Shown here: positions 22,850 to 31,860 of the stretch, piece by piece
Position numbering within the stretch: position 1 is the stretch's first letter
Layout: each line of letters begins with the position of its first letter
NCBI RefSeq assembly: GCF_003054195.1
Contig: NZ_QBKP01000002.1
Span: forward strand, 382,546-446,545
Direction: 5' to 3'
Length of the DNA: 64,000 nucleotides
DNA from: Gemmobacter caeni
GTDB lineage: Bacteria > Pseudomonadota > Alphaproteobacteria > Rhodobacterales > Rhodobacteraceae
Translations under genes and position numbers: made by a program
The notes under the pieces: model-generated
What the model was told of the DNA's origin: nothing
The model's database searches: none
What the model saw: only the letters and a program-made list of their open reading frames with translations

Positions 22850-23058
22850 GAGGGGCGACCCGGGTCTGGGGGGTGCCCCCCGGGTCGGGTGGCATCAAGC
22901 AGCCGCTCGAGAGCGGAGACCGGCAGGAGGACCAGGTCGGGGCCGTTGCGCCGGGTGATCCGGAACGGGCCCTCCCCGCGCTCAAGGCGACGCAGGACCG
23001 TCCTGAGGTCGCGCCGTAGCCGGCTGGCCGGGATCGGCTCAAAGAGGTTCGGGTTCAC
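22846..23058 (-). CDS. Phd/YefM-like antitoxin domain protein, 70 aa
   Basis: GTG 23058 has GGAGGAGG upstream. The core ASRLRRDLRTVLRRLERGEG, followed by PFRITRRNGPDLVLLPVSAL, matches the Phd/YefM pattern (short N-terminal helices, then the strand motif VxITRxGxPxxVLVP). Such proteins bind their own promoter and neutralise a toxin such as Doc or RelE. No typical toxin is adjacent; the downstream 235-aa protein is the only candidate. It overlaps both neighbours by 4 bp. Confidence 0.65.
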   Translation of the reverse strand: MNPNLFEPIPASRLRRDLRTVLRRLERGEGPFRITRRNGPDLVLLPVSALERLLDATRPGGHPPDPGRPS

Positions 23059-24059
23059 GGGGCGGGCCCCTCCTCCGGCGCGTAGATCTCCGAGAGGTGG
23101 TCCGACGCGTCCGCCTCGATCGGGGCGCCGGTCCGGACCCGCAGGGTCGCGGGCGCGTCGCTCACGTCGTTGTAGCCGTGCGCCTTCAGCTGATCCCCCT
23201 CGAGCTCGATCATCAGCTCCCGCCCGTCGGCGGTAGCGATCAGGAGCTGGTCCGCGCGCAGGGTGATCCGCAGGTCGAGCCGGCACGGCTCCTCCGCCCC
23301 GACCTCCTCATCCGGGCGCCAGTCATGCAGCGTGACGAGAAGCTCCTGCTCCTGGGCGGTCGTGTCCAGAACCATGACCTTCGGACCCGGCGTGGGGGCC
23401 GGGTCCGGGTGGACCGTTCCGGTCTCATGAAAGGCACGGGCCTGATCAAGGAGGTCCCGAAGGACGGCGTCCTCGGCCGGGCTGGAGACCCCCTCCTTCG
23501 GGTTGGACCCGAACCCGGACCACCAGGGGATCCAGGCGACCCGGGCCGGGATCTCGTTGGTGAGCTGGAACTCCCCCATCGCGGGGAGGCTGTCCAGGAT
23601 CCGCCCGAACCCGGCCTCGACGGTCGGGTGCGTGTGCGCGGAGACCTGCTCGAGCGGCCAGTCCGCCGCGATCTCCCTGTCCGCCTCCGACTTTCGGGCC
23701 GCCCAGACCGTTCCCGACTCGTCCCGGAAGAGGGCCCCGAACACGTGACGGGTCCCGACATGCTGGGTGCAGGAGCGGTGGTCATGCAGGCCGCCCCGAT
23801 CATCGCGCAGGAGCAGGTAGGTCCCCTCCGGGATCGGCTCCGGCCCGAGGTGCCAGATCGGGGCCGCGAGCGGGCTCGCGACGACCCCGTCCGGCAGCCG
23901 GCCGGTCACGACCAGCTCCACCGCCTGGCGCCGCTCCGGGTCTGACCCGGCCCGGAACCCCCCGTCCAGGTCGAACCAGGCGGAGCCGTAGGCGAGGTCG
24001 GAGAGCGCGTTGCGCGTCTCCTCGGAGAGGGGGGCGTCTGATCTGATCCGGATCCGCAT
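23055..24059 (-). CDS. Hypothetical protein, 334 aa
   Basis: ATG 24059 is preceded by GGAGGT. The protein has VTGRLPDGVVASPLAAPIWH and YLLLRDDRGGLHDHRSCTQH, with several His residues close together, and a beta-rich C-terminal half (LRITLRADQLLIATADGREL). HTHPTVEAGFG is reminiscent of a metal site, but no family is recognised. It is part of a minus-strand block of unknown genes (27.6-22.1 kb) that ends with the Phd-like and 235-aa genes. Confidence 0.65.
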   Translation of the reverse strand: MRIRIRSDAPLSEETRNALSDLAYGSAWFDLDGGFRAGSDPERRQAVELVVTGRLPDGVVASPLAAPIWHLGPEPIPEGTYLLLRDDRGGLHDHRSCTQHVGTRHVFGALFRDESGTVWAARKSEADREIAADWPLEQVSAHTHPTVEAGFGRILDSLPAMGEFQLTNEIPARVAWIPWWSGFGSNPKEGVSSPAEDAVLRDLLDQARAFHETGTVHPDPAPTPGPKVMVLDTTAQEQELLVTLHDWRPDEEVGAEEPCRLDLRITLRADQLLIATADGRELMIELEGDQLKAHGYNDVSDAPATLRVRTGAPIEADASDHLSEIYAPEEGPAP

Positions 24060-24098
24060 GGGGGACCTCCTGTTGGGAATGGTGCGAAGGGTCTACGG

Positions 24099-24926
24099 CT
24101 AGGGGCCGCAGGGGCCGTCCTCGTTCGGGGCCGTTTCGGCGACCGGCGGGGTCCATGTGCTGGTCACCGCCGACTCCACCTCGACCCCGATCGTCCCGTC
24201 CGAGGAGAGCCGGATCCCGATCCGGTCCACGACACGTCCCGGCTCGTCGAGAATGAATTCCGCGAGGGATTCGAAGACGATCTCGGCGTGCTCGTTGAAG
24301 GAGCCCTGTCCCTCGTTCGGGGCCAGGGTCAGCTTGCCGAACTCCGAGCGGAAGACGAGCGGCGGCAGCTGGCCGGCCTCAAAGTCCGTCTCCACCTCGG
24401 CCCCGTCCGCAGCATAGGCCCGTAGATCCTGCAAGCCGGCGATCCCGTCCTCAAGAAGGTATTCCGTCTCCACGCGCTCCGCTCCGGCCTTCCGGAGCTG
24501 CCCCGCAAGCGCCTCCAGCTGCGACCGGATGACGGCCCAGGCCTCCGCCCTCTGATCTGGCAGGACCTCCGGGCAGCTCATCCCGAACGCCCCGTAGACG
24601 TCCGCGGGCGCGTACTCCGCCATCACGTATTGTCCGTCCGGGTCCATCACGGTGAGGACCCCCGTTTCCGAGACGGTCACCGGGAACACCTCATCGGGCT
24701 CCTCCGACCAGTCCTCGAGGTCACCCGCCTCAACGGCGTCGCGCGCCGCCTGAAGGTCCTCGAGCGCCTCCCGTTCCAGCTCGGTCCGATCCGGGTTCAC
24801 GTGATAGAGGCGGGCCCATACGATCGCTCCGAACGCCTCCGGCGCCGCGTCCGGCGCGTAGGCCGGGTGCGGGTCCAGCCCGACAATCGGGGTGTCCGCG
24901 GCGAAGAGCATATATCCATTGACCAT
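24099..24926 (-). CDS. Hypothetical protein, 275 aa
   Basis: A very acidic protein (ELEREALEDLQAARDAVEAG, WSEEPDEVFPV), mostly alternating helices and strands, with no signal peptide, membrane span or catalytic motif recognised. ATG 24926 lies 3 bp downstream of the preceding stop, so the two genes are tightly coupled. Low pI and high Glu/Asp could suit a DNA-mimic or binding protein; this is speculation. Confidence 0.62.
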   Translation of the reverse strand: MVNGYMLFAADTPIVGLDPHPAYAPDAAPEAFGAIVWARLYHVNPDRTELEREALEDLQAARDAVEAGDLEDWSEEPDEVFPVTVSETGVLTVMDPDGQYVMAEYAPADVYGAFGMSCPEVLPDQRAEAWAVIRSQLEALAGQLRKAGAERVETEYLLEDGIAGLQDLRAYAADGAEVETDFEAGQLPPLVFRSEFGKLTLAPNEGQGSFNEHAEIVFESLAEFILDEPGRVVDRIGIRLSSDGTIGVEVESAVTSTWTPPVAETAPNEDGPCGP

Positions 24927-24929
24927 CGA

Positions 24930-25694
24930 TCAGATCTCCATCCCGCAGGCGCTAAATGGGGGTACCCCCTGGAACGGATCTTCCGTCTCGGACCGGGCCT
25001 CAAGCTCGTGTCGCGGGAGCGAAGGCACGTATGCGGCCTCATGCATCTCGTCCAAGATCAGCCGGACCGAGGTCGACACCTCCACAAAGGCGGCGCCACG
25101 GTGCGGCCCCTCCTCGACGCTTCCGGACCAGATCGGCTCGTAGGGGTCCTGCGCGACCGTCAGGGCGATGGTCCCGGTGACGAGGGCGCGCCCCTCCTCT
25201 AGGCCAAGATGTTCAGACCAGCGCAGGGTCGCCTGATCCGAAAGCTCGAGGATCCCCCGCTCCGTACGGAAGATCGACTCCGTGTAATTTTCGAGCCGAT
25301 TGAGGTCCCATCCCCCCTCAAGCGCGTCCAGATACCCGGCGGAATAGGCCATATCCACCCGATAGGCGGTCGCCTCCGTCCGGCCCTCCTCGACGATCTC
25401 GCGGATCTCCTCGAGACGCGCATTGATCGGATCGGTGAAGGGGATCCCGGTCTCTCGGATCGCGTCCCCGATCCCCTGCGCCCTGGCAAAGTGCAGAAGG
25501 GTCGCCTCCTGTACGATCATCGGGACGGTGACGACGGCCGCGACCCGTTCCGGGGCCGGGACAGGTTCGGAGCCGCCGGACTGTGAGGTGAAGCCGGAGA
25601 TCGCCGCGGCGACCAAGCCGAGGGCCGGGAGGGACCGGCGGATCCGCCCGTTCCCGCGCGGCTCCGGCGCGTTCTTTGGGATGATATGGGTCAT
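24930..25694 (-). CDS. Hypothetical exported or membrane-anchored protein, 254 aa
   Basis: ATG 25694 has GAGGAG upstream; an in-frame upstream frame exists but without a better site. Residues ~19-40 contain a hydrophobic stretch (LPALGLVAAAISGFTSQS) after basic residues, resembling a signal anchor. The rest is soluble, with RTEATAYRVDMAYSAGYLDA and a C-terminal region with many charged helices. No family is recognised. Four bp separate it from the 275-aa gene. Confidence 0.62.
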   Translation of the reverse strand: MTHIIPKNAPEPRGNGRIRRSLPALGLVAAAISGFTSQSGGSEPVPAPERVAAVVTVPMIVQEATLLHFARAQGIGDAIRETGIPFTDPINARLEEIREIVEEGRTEATAYRVDMAYSAGYLDALEGGWDLNRLENYTESIFRTERGILELSDQATLRWSEHLGLEEGRALVTGTIALTVAQDPYEPIWSGSVEEGPHRGAAFVEVSTSVRLILDEMHEAAYVPSLPRHELEARSETEDPFQGVPPFSACGMEI

Positions 25695-25704
25695 CTTGCT
25701 CTCC

Positions 25705-26382
25705 TCAGGGGCCGTCAGGCCCCTCTTCAATGTCCAGATGAGAAATGATTTCCGCCCGATTCTCACTCAGCCATCGCAACGCGTCTCCGCCCTCCGCCCG
25801 CAGGCCGAACCCGACCTGCTCGTTCCCGATCCCGCGCGGGTTCAGGCCGAGATACCAGAAGAGCCGGTTCGCGGCCGGGTCCCCGGCCGCCTCCAGCGCG
25901 TAGGCGACCCGGTCCGCGGATTCCGCATAGGCCCAGTCCTCCGCGATCAGCTCGTTGATCTCGTCGGCGGTCGCCGTCTCGAGGAAGGGTCGGATGTCGA
26001 CCTGAAGATCAATAAACCGGTCGTCTGAGTGCAGATCCGCGATCACCGCCTCCCCGGAGATCAGGTCACGCCGGCACCAGATCTGCCCCTCTTTGAGGGC
26101 GATCATCTGTCCCGCATCGGCGCCGTGAAGGGCCGTATCGGGGACCGTTTCAGGGGTGCAGGCGAACCAGGTCCCCTGATCGGTCAGGATCAGGCCCGGA
26201 CCGGTCTCGGACCGGATCACCCAGTCGCGTCCCGGCTCCGCCTGCCTGATCTGCGCCAAAAGCTCGGACGGGTCCTTGGCGGCAGCGTCCAAGGCCCCCT
26301 CCAGAACGGCATAGAGATGCTCCGGACCCGGGGTGGCACCGTCCGGGACCTCGACGTCGAGCGTGATCTGAAATTTCGCCAT
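25705..26382 (-). CDS. Hypothetical protein, 225 aa
   Basis: The protein starts MAKFQITLDVEVPDGATPGP, a beta strand followed by a helix, and has TGPGLILTDQGTWFACTPET and GLNPRGIGNEQVGFGLRAEG. The C-terminal LRWLSENRAEI is similar to the C-terminal WLEARRPEI of the next gene upstream (26390-26959), hinting at a shared domain. No function is assigned. Confidence 0.62.
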   Translation of the reverse strand: MAKFQITLDVEVPDGATPGPEHLYAVLEGALDAAAKDPSELLAQIRQAEPGRDWVIRSETGPGLILTDQGTWFACTPETVPDTALHGADAGQMIALKEGQIWCRRDLISGEAVIADLHSDDRFIDLQVDIRPFLETATADEINELIAEDWAYAESADRVAYALEAAGDPAANRLFWYLGLNPRGIGNEQVGFGLRAEGGDALRWLSENRAEIISHLDIEEGPDGP

Positions 26383-26389
26383 GATGTCC

Positions 26390-26959
26390 TCAGTCGGTGA
26401 TGGACGGGCCCGGAGGGCTCATCCGGTAGTTGAGCTCTTCGTAGATCTCCGGGCGCCGGGCCTCGAGCCAGCCCATCAGATCGTCCTTGCTGATCTGGAG
26501 CCGCGCCTCGGGGCGCTTTCCGTTCTCGTCCGGGGAAGACCAGAGGGACGTGTAAAGGACCAGCCTCTGGGCACGTGGGTCCCCCTGCTGATCCAGGATC
26601 CCGAGAATCCGCGATGAGACCGGTCCGGGGCCGAACTCCTCCTCAAGGAGGTCCACGAAGTCCTGCATCTCCAGCAAACTGAGCGCGGGGGTCGCGTCGA
26701 CCGGGGAGGCGCTCATGTGGTTTGAGGCGAAGGAGCGTCCCGTGACAACGAGATTCGGGTCCTGATCCGCGCGTATCACCAGATGTCCGGGTTCGGTCAG
26801 CAGGACCCGCATAGCGTCATAGTGCGGGATGGGCCCCCTCAGAAGGCGGCCCTCATCCAGCATGTCCCGGACCACCCAGGGGGCGTCCGCCCCGTGGCGC
26901 GGGGTGGCGGCGAACGGGTCAACAACGAAGTCTGGATTGATCTGACGCGCGAGATCCAT
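26390..26959 (-). CDS. Hypothetical protein, 189 aa
   Basis: The protein contains HYDAMRVLLTEPGHLVIRAD, MQDFVDLLEEEFGPGPVSSR and RAQRLVLYTSLWSS. The arrangement of a 'DQDPNLVVTG'-type strand region and a C-terminal WLEARRPEIYEEL parallels the 225-aa neighbour, so the two may be paralogues. No family is recognised. Confidence 0.62.
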   Translation of the reverse strand: MDLARQINPDFVVDPFAATPRHGADAPWVVRDMLDEGRLLRGPIPHYDAMRVLLTEPGHLVIRADQDPNLVVTGRSFASNHMSASPVDATPALSLLEMQDFVDLLEEEFGPGPVSSRILGILDQQGDPRAQRLVLYTSLWSSPDENGKRPEARLQISKDDLMGWLEARRPEIYEELNYRMSPPGPSITD

Positions 26960-27028
26960 GGTGAACCCTCTCCCTTACTCGCAAGGATGACAACGGTATG
27001 TGAAAAAAGGAAAGGCTTTCTTCGGCGG

Positions 27029-27637
27029 CTACAGAAGAAACGGGCCGGTGTCGGGCTCCGCAGCGATGTCCCCGACCCGCTCGGGTCCGAGCTCGGACCC
27101 GAGCAGGGACGCCCGCGCGAACCGGGGCGCCACCAGGAGCGGCGCTCCGATCGGATGCGCGGCGAGTTCGAGCCGCAGCTCCATCAGAAGGCGGCCCAGG
27201 ACGTTGCGGCCGTGGAGACGGCCCCCCTCCGGCCTCGCACCCCAGAAGTCGTCCCGGTGGGAGATCTCGACGATCGGGCGCTCACCGGTCTCGGCCAGAA
27301 CCGGAAGAAGCCTCGACTGGTGGGCTCCGAACTTCGCCCGGAGCACGAAACGCATCACGTTCACCTTCACGGCCTCCCAGTCGGACCTGCTCTCCCTGAT
27401 CCGGGTATAGGCGTGGCGCTTCGCGAGGATCGGACTGGTCGCGCTTAGGATCTCCCCCTGGAACCCGGGCAGGTCCGGAAAGCGCAGCGCCTGGTAGAGC
27501 GCCTCGCTCGAGGGGGCCTCCACCCCGCCGAACCGGACCGGGTAGCCAGCGGCCATGTTCGAGAAGGCCCCAAACCGGTCACGCACCCGGTGAAAGGCGG
27601 CCGCCTCGCTCGCCGCATAACTGCGAAACTGAACCAT
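27029..27637 (-). CDS. NADAR-family protein (YbiA-like N-ADP-ribosyl hydrolase), 202 aa
   Basis: NADAR domains cleave N-glycosidic ADP-ribose bonds and reverse guanine ADP-ribosylation in DarT/DarG-type systems; YbiA-like members act on related N-glycosides. Family features are visible in order: FGAFSNMAAGYPV, SSEALYQALRFPD, a YTRIRESRSDWEAVKVNVM helix, VLRAKFGAHQSRLL, ISHRDDFWGA and GRNVLGRLLMELR. ATG 27637 has GGGAGGAC upstream. It heads the block of unknown genes and faces the iteron-like region. With SIR2 and KptA it makes three ADP-ribose-linked enzymes on one element. It could counter ADP-ribosylating toxins or defence. Confidence 0.88.
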   Translation of the reverse strand: MVQFRSYAASEAAAFHRVRDRFGAFSNMAAGYPVRFGGVEAPSSEALYQALRFPDLPGFQGEILSATSPILAKRHAYTRIRESRSDWEAVKVNVMRFVLRAKFGAHQSRLLPVLAETGERPIVEISHRDDFWGARPEGGRLHGRNVLGRLLMELRLELAAHPIGAPLLVAPRFARASLLGSELGPERVGDIAAEPDTGPFLL

Positions 27638-28570
27638 GATCGTCCTCCCATACTGCCCCAAGCATGGAGGTGAGGGGCGAAAACGCGAAATCTCCGTCAC
27701 AGAGCTTGCTCTGCAAAGGGTGTTGTGACGGAAAAACCCTTTGTTTTCAGTCCGTCACAGCGTCACGCGAGAATCCGGAAATATGTCTGTCGTATGCGCA
27801 GGCCTGCGTGCGCGCCTGTATGGGCGCGTAGGCGCGTATGCGTGAACATATATCTTTCTTTTTGTGACACGTCTCATAAATATAAATAAATATAATGCTT
27901 TTCAAAAGGTTAGGGGTGTCACAGCGGGGTGTCACACAGGCTGTGACGACCGTGACGCCGTGACGCTTCCGGGCGGGTCTCGTGTCCGGCCCTCCGGACC
28001 CCGCACGGGCTATGGCGCCTCGTTCAATAACCGAGGAAGACCTAAACTTTCTCTATGAACGATCATCGCACCCGCCTCCTCACGAGCGCCCCGCCCGTTC
28101 TGGGACGGCCAAGACCCTCTCAGGCGTCCGCAACGCCTCGGATCATCCGGAGCGGGATGTCCAGAGCTCCCGGCGGACAGCTCACCGATCGCCCGGACCG
28201 AGAACAGGGCGGACAGGAGGGATGGTGATCGGGACCCCGGATCCGGTTCAGCCCCCACGCGGGTCCGGGGTCCTGATCCCGAGACGGATGATCATTCGCT
28301 GGGACGTGCCAACCAGTCATCGACACGCCCATCAGGACCGGACGCTGGCGGTCCGGATCGGGCGCAGCTCCAGACTGCGGCGCCCGACCTGATGGACCGG
28401 AACGCCCATGTTTGTTCAGGGGCCTCGAGACGGCGAAGGGGCGTTTCGGGGCGCAGACACGCCCGGACCGAGCGGTCCGATCTCCGGGATGCCTCACCGG
28501 CGCAGCGGACCGGGGGAGCTCATGTCCGCTCGTTCTGGCCAGGTCCGCTCATCCCGATTTCTAATCATCA
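27638..28570. other. ~930-bp non-coding region, includes iteron-like segment
   Basis: No convincing gene; open frames here lack ribosome binding sites, apart from an 18-codon ORF (28066-28010, minus) with GAGGAGG. The first ~330 bp carry TGTGAC repeats and an AT-rich core; the rest (28.05-28.57 kb) shows no clear structure. Confidence 0.5.
27694..27966. repeat. TGTGAC iteron-like repeats around an AT-rich core
   Basis: About ten copies of TGTGAC or GTCACA (often CCGTCACA/TGTGACGG) lie at 27694, 27724, 27752, 27761, 27863 and a cluster at 27917-27966. Between the outer groups is an AT-rich tract (27845-27915) unlike the GC-rich surroundings. This is the layout of an iteron origin or partition site; it could also be a multi-site operator for NADAR. 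No rep gene is visible. Confidence 0.5.
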
Positions 28571-31135
28571 TCATCCCGATCTGGCTGCACCATCATCCTT
28601 TTCGGAATTCATCAGGCGCGTCAGGTCTGCACGGGCCCCCGCTCGCACCCGCCAAAAGAGACCCCTGCCCTCCCGGTGCGGGGAAAGGCTCTCCGGATCC
28701 ACCCCGAGCTTTCGGGCTCGTTCGAGGACGTGCTCCCGCAGGATCGGACAGTGCCTCATCAGGGCGCGAAGCCGGTCCTCGTCCAGGCGGAACAGGGTCC
28801 CGTGGGTGAGGGCCCGGACCTCGATCCGGCGCGGGGACCGGGTCAGGACGGAGATGTGCCCGAACATCTCCCCCGGCCCGAGCTTGTAGGCGCCGGTTCG
28901 TGCGCTGACCGAGACGGCCCCGGACCCGATCAGGTGCACCCGGCCCGGCGGGTCGTCCCGGCGATGGAGCAGGTCCCCGGGGCTCATCCGGCGCAGGTGG
29001 AGGCGCCGGGCGAGTCTCCGGATCTCCGGGTCCGGCAGGCCGGACAGGGCCGGCATCCCGCGCAGGAGGGCCGCCTTTCTGGCCATCAGGTCGAGCCGGG
29101 GCGGCCGGTCCAGCTCCCCCCGCCGCCGTTCGAGCTCGCCCAGAAGCCGGTCATGCAGCTCCTGGTCCAGAAGCCGGTCCTCATGCAGGGCGCGGTACTC
29201 CCGCTCCTCTACCTCGAGCGCGGTGCGGCGCACCCATCGCGCCTCCGTCTCCTCCGCGTAGCCCGGGAGCTGGACCCGGAGCGCGTCCAGCGCCTCCCGG
29301 GTCTCCTGCACGCGCCGGTCGACCAGCGCGTGCAGGAGTGCGGTCACCCGCCTCCCGTGGATCCGGCGGATCCGCCCGTCGATGAACGGGTGAAGCTCCT
29401 CGAGGAGCCCCGCCTGCGCGATCAGGAGCTCGAACCGGGACTCGAGAACCCGCTCGAGGGGCCCGCTGATCCGAAGCCGCTCATGCAGGAGCCAGGAGGC
29501 CCGCAGGGCCCAGGGGCCCCGGAGACCGGACCGGTAGGCGCGCCGGTACCCGGCGCGGCCGGCGGACCGGGTGAGCTCGAGGAGCCGGTCGCACTCCCCC
29601 AGGAGTCGCTGGTGAAGGCCGGGCGGGACCCGGCCGAGACGGCGAGCCGCGATTACCAGGTCCCGCTCCCGGCCCGCCAGCGCGATCAGCCCCAGCGTGA
29701 CCCGGTCCCGCTCGCTCACCCCCTCCGACCGGTCCGCCTCCGCGACCGCGGCCCGCTCCCGCTCCCCGAGGAGCCGGGCCTCCCGGCGCAGCACCTCCGG
29801 GTCCACCCCGCGTGCCCGCCCCTCGTCGGACACCTCCTCCCGGGCCGTCTGGAGCGCGACCGCGACCGCCTCGCGGGCGAGAGCCTGGTCGATCGGGCTC
29901 AGCCGGTCGATCCGGAGACGGCGGACGAGCCACCGCAGGGTCCCCCCCTGAAGGACCAGGGTCAGCAGCACGTAGCCGGTGGCCAGCGCCCCGATCCGGC
30001 CCGCAAGCTCGTCCGGGACGCGCGGGGACTCGAGGACGGCGAGCGCCAGCGCCAGCGTCATTGCGCCCCGCAGCCCGCCCCACAGGAGGGCGGACCGGAA
30101 CCGGTTCGGGATCGGGACCCCGGCCCCGACCAGGGCGAGCGCCGGCAGCGCCCCCCAGAGGATGACCGCGCGGGCGAGGAGCGCGGCCGCCGCGATGAGG
30201 AGCGTCACCCCCGCCTCCGCCCAGCCGAACCCGGTCAGCAGGGTCGGGATCATCAGGGCGGCCAGGAGGAAGATGGCGGCGCCCACCCAGTGCGCGATCA
30301 CCCCCCAGACCCGACAGATCAGCTCCCACCCGTCCGGCCCGACCCGGGCCGGTCCGGCCAGGTTGAGGACCGCCCCGGCCGCGAAGGCGGAGACCACCCC
30401 GGAGACCCCGAGCGGCTCCGCGGGCAGGCTCGCGACGAAGGGGGCCGCGAGGGTCAGGGTGACCTGCGCGCTCGGCAGCTCCCGCGTCAGGCGCAGCGCG
30501 GCCAGGAGCGCGATCGCGGCGACCACCCCGAGGAGGGTGCCGCCGATCAGCGGGATCGGCAGGGAGAGGGCCGCGCTGAGCAGGTCCGGGGCGTCCGCAC
30601 CGGACCCGAGGGCGAGCAGGAACACCCCGAAGAGGGCGATGGCGGTCGCGTCGTTCAGGAGGGACTCCCCCTCCACCAGCCGGACGAGCCGGGCCGGCGC
30701 GTTGATCGACCGGAAGATCCCGATCACCGCGGACGGGTCCGTCGTGGAGACGAGCGCGGCCAGCAGGAGGCAGGCCAGGAGCGGCATCCCGGCCACCGGC
30801 GCGATCGCGAGGCCGATGAGGGCGGTCGCCACCACCACGGCGAGGACCGCCAGGATCAGGATCGGGACCCCGTCCTCCAGCATCCGCCTGACCTCGGTCG
30901 AGAGGGCCGCCTGGAAGATCAGGGCCGGCAGGAACAGCTCCAGGAAGAGCCCGGACGGGGGCGGGCGGATCAGCGGCGCCCCCTGCCCCGCCCCGGACAG
31001 GACCAGGCCCATCAGGGCGCCGACCCCGGTCAGGACCAGCGCGAACGGGGTCCGGGTCCGCACCGCGACCGGCTCGGAGACGGCGATGACGAGCAGAAGG
31101 ATCGCCGCGAAGGCGATGAGCGGGGTCACGTCCAT
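28571..31135 (-). CDS. CPA1-type cation/proton antiporter with cyclic-nucleotide-binding-like C-terminus, 854 aa
   Basis: CPA1 antiporters (NhaP/SOS1-like) exchange Na+ or K+ for protons across the inner membrane. About 12 hydrophobic segments fill residues ~1-410; STTDPSAVIGIFRSINAPAR and LVEGESLLNDATAIALFG carry the conserved Asp residues of the ion site. A long helical cytosolic region follows (~420-720), and the end (MSPGDLLHRRDDPPGRVHLI, then KLGPGEMFGHISVL) is a cNMP-binding-like beta-roll. ATG 31135 has AGGAG; TTTTCGCA lies at 31157-31164. An unusual cargo for a plasmid, possibly for pH or salt tolerance. Confidence 0.88.
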   Translation of the reverse strand: MDVTPLIAFAAILLLVIAVSEPVAVRTRTPFALVLTGVGALMGLVLSGAGQGAPLIRPPPSGLFLELFLPALIFQAALSTEVRRMLEDGVPILILAVLAVVVATALIGLAIAPVAGMPLLACLLLAALVSTTDPSAVIGIFRSINAPARLVRLVEGESLLNDATAIALFGVFLLALGSGADAPDLLSAALSLPIPLIGGTLLGVVAAIALLAALRLTRELPSAQVTLTLAAPFVASLPAEPLGVSGVVSAFAAGAVLNLAGPARVGPDGWELICRVWGVIAHWVGAAIFLLAALMIPTLLTGFGWAEAGVTLLIAAAALLARAVILWGALPALALVGAGVPIPNRFRSALLWGGLRGAMTLALALAVLESPRVPDELAGRIGALATGYVLLTLVLQGGTLRWLVRRLRIDRLSPIDQALAREAVAVALQTAREEVSDEGRARGVDPEVLRREARLLGERERAAVAEADRSEGVSERDRVTLGLIALAGRERDLVIAARRLGRVPPGLHQRLLGECDRLLELTRSAGRAGYRRAYRSGLRGPWALRASWLLHERLRISGPLERVLESRFELLIAQAGLLEELHPFIDGRIRRIHGRRVTALLHALVDRRVQETREALDALRVQLPGYAEETEARWVRRTALEVEEREYRALHEDRLLDQELHDRLLGELERRRGELDRPPRLDLMARKAALLRGMPALSGLPDPEIRRLARRLHLRRMSPGDLLHRRDDPPGRVHLIGSGAVSVSARTGAYKLGPGEMFGHISVLTRSPRRIEVRALTHGTLFRLDEDRLRALMRHCPILREHVLERARKLGVDPESLSPHREGRGLFWRVRAGARADLTRLMNSEKDDGAARSG

Positions 31136-31244
31136 GCGGGGGCTCCTGTCCGCCCCTGCGAAAAAGGGGGCTTCCCCTCTGTAGCGCGCATGACACGCCC
31201 GATCAACGAAAGGGGTCGCGCCGTCCCCAGGAGATTGATGTTCG

Positions 31245-31859
31245 ATGATGATTCGGATATTCGCAGGCGCGATGAACAGGATGATCTGCCGGCGGGACGG
31301 GCCCGCCTTTGAGCCGGAGCCGCCGATCGGCTTCGATACGTTCCACCAGCGGACCCGGGCGCAATTCCGCCCCGCCGCCCCGCCGGACCGGGAGCCGGAC
31401 TTCGTCTCCCCCGGCCGCTCCGTCTACTGGGACCTCGGGGACCGGGTCCTGCGCGCCTCCGACCACTGGACCGGACAGAACGGCTGCGCCGAGATCGGCG
31501 GCTGCCACTGGACCTATGAGGGGGCCTGCCGCCCCGGGTCCTGGGAGGCGGGCGAGTGCCTCTACGCTGAGTTCAAGCGCCGGGTCCGCATCATTCCGAC
31601 CCGGCACGCCACCGCGGCGGACCTCGCGCTCGCCCGGATCCTGCTGGAGGGGGGCGGCGGGGCGGACCCGAAACGGCTTGCGGGGGCGCCGGTGCCGGAC
31701 TGGGCCCGGGTCGCGCCGCGGGGGACCCTGGCGGCCCTGCCCGCGCAGGAGCTGCTGCGCGCGCGGCCGGAGCTCGCGCGGGTCCTGACCGCGGATGAGC
31801 GGGTCGTGCGCCGGATCCTCGAGGCGGGGGAGGTCCCCCTGCCCGCCCGGATCTCCTGA
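31245..31859 (+). CDS. Hypothetical protein, 204 aa
   Basis: ATG 31245 has AGGAG about 11 bases upstream. The N-terminal half contains YWDLGDRVLRASDHWTGQNG and a Cys-rich stretch (CAEIGGCHWTYEGACRPG), a possible metal site. The C-terminal half is helical (LARVLTADERVVRRILEAGE). It is convergent with the next gene, with only one base between their stops. No family is recognised; it resembles short phage-type proteins. Confidence 0.62.
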   Translation: MMIRIFAGAMNRMICRRDGPAFEPEPPIGFDTFHQRTRAQFRPAAPPDREPDFVSPGRSVYWDLGDRVLRASDHWTGQNGCAEIGGCHWTYEGACRPGSWEAGECLYAEFKRRVRIIPTRHATAADLALARILLEGGGGADPKRLAGAPVPDWARVAPRGTLAALPAQELLRARPELARVLTADERVVRRILEAGEVPLPARIS

Positions 31860-31860
31860 G

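Noticed and set aside
28010..28066. 18-codon ORF with GAGGAGG upstream
   Set aside because: Too short to support without conservation; mentioned only within the spacer entry.
29481..31196. 571-codon second minus-strand frame
   Set aside because: Out-of-frame reading of the same antiporter sequence, Arg/Gly/Pro-rich and without family features.
28676..31312. 878-codon open frame on the plus strand
   Set aside because: It is a high-GC shadow of the antiporter gene: low-complexity Arg/Pro/Gly translation, no ribosome binding site, no recognisable motif.
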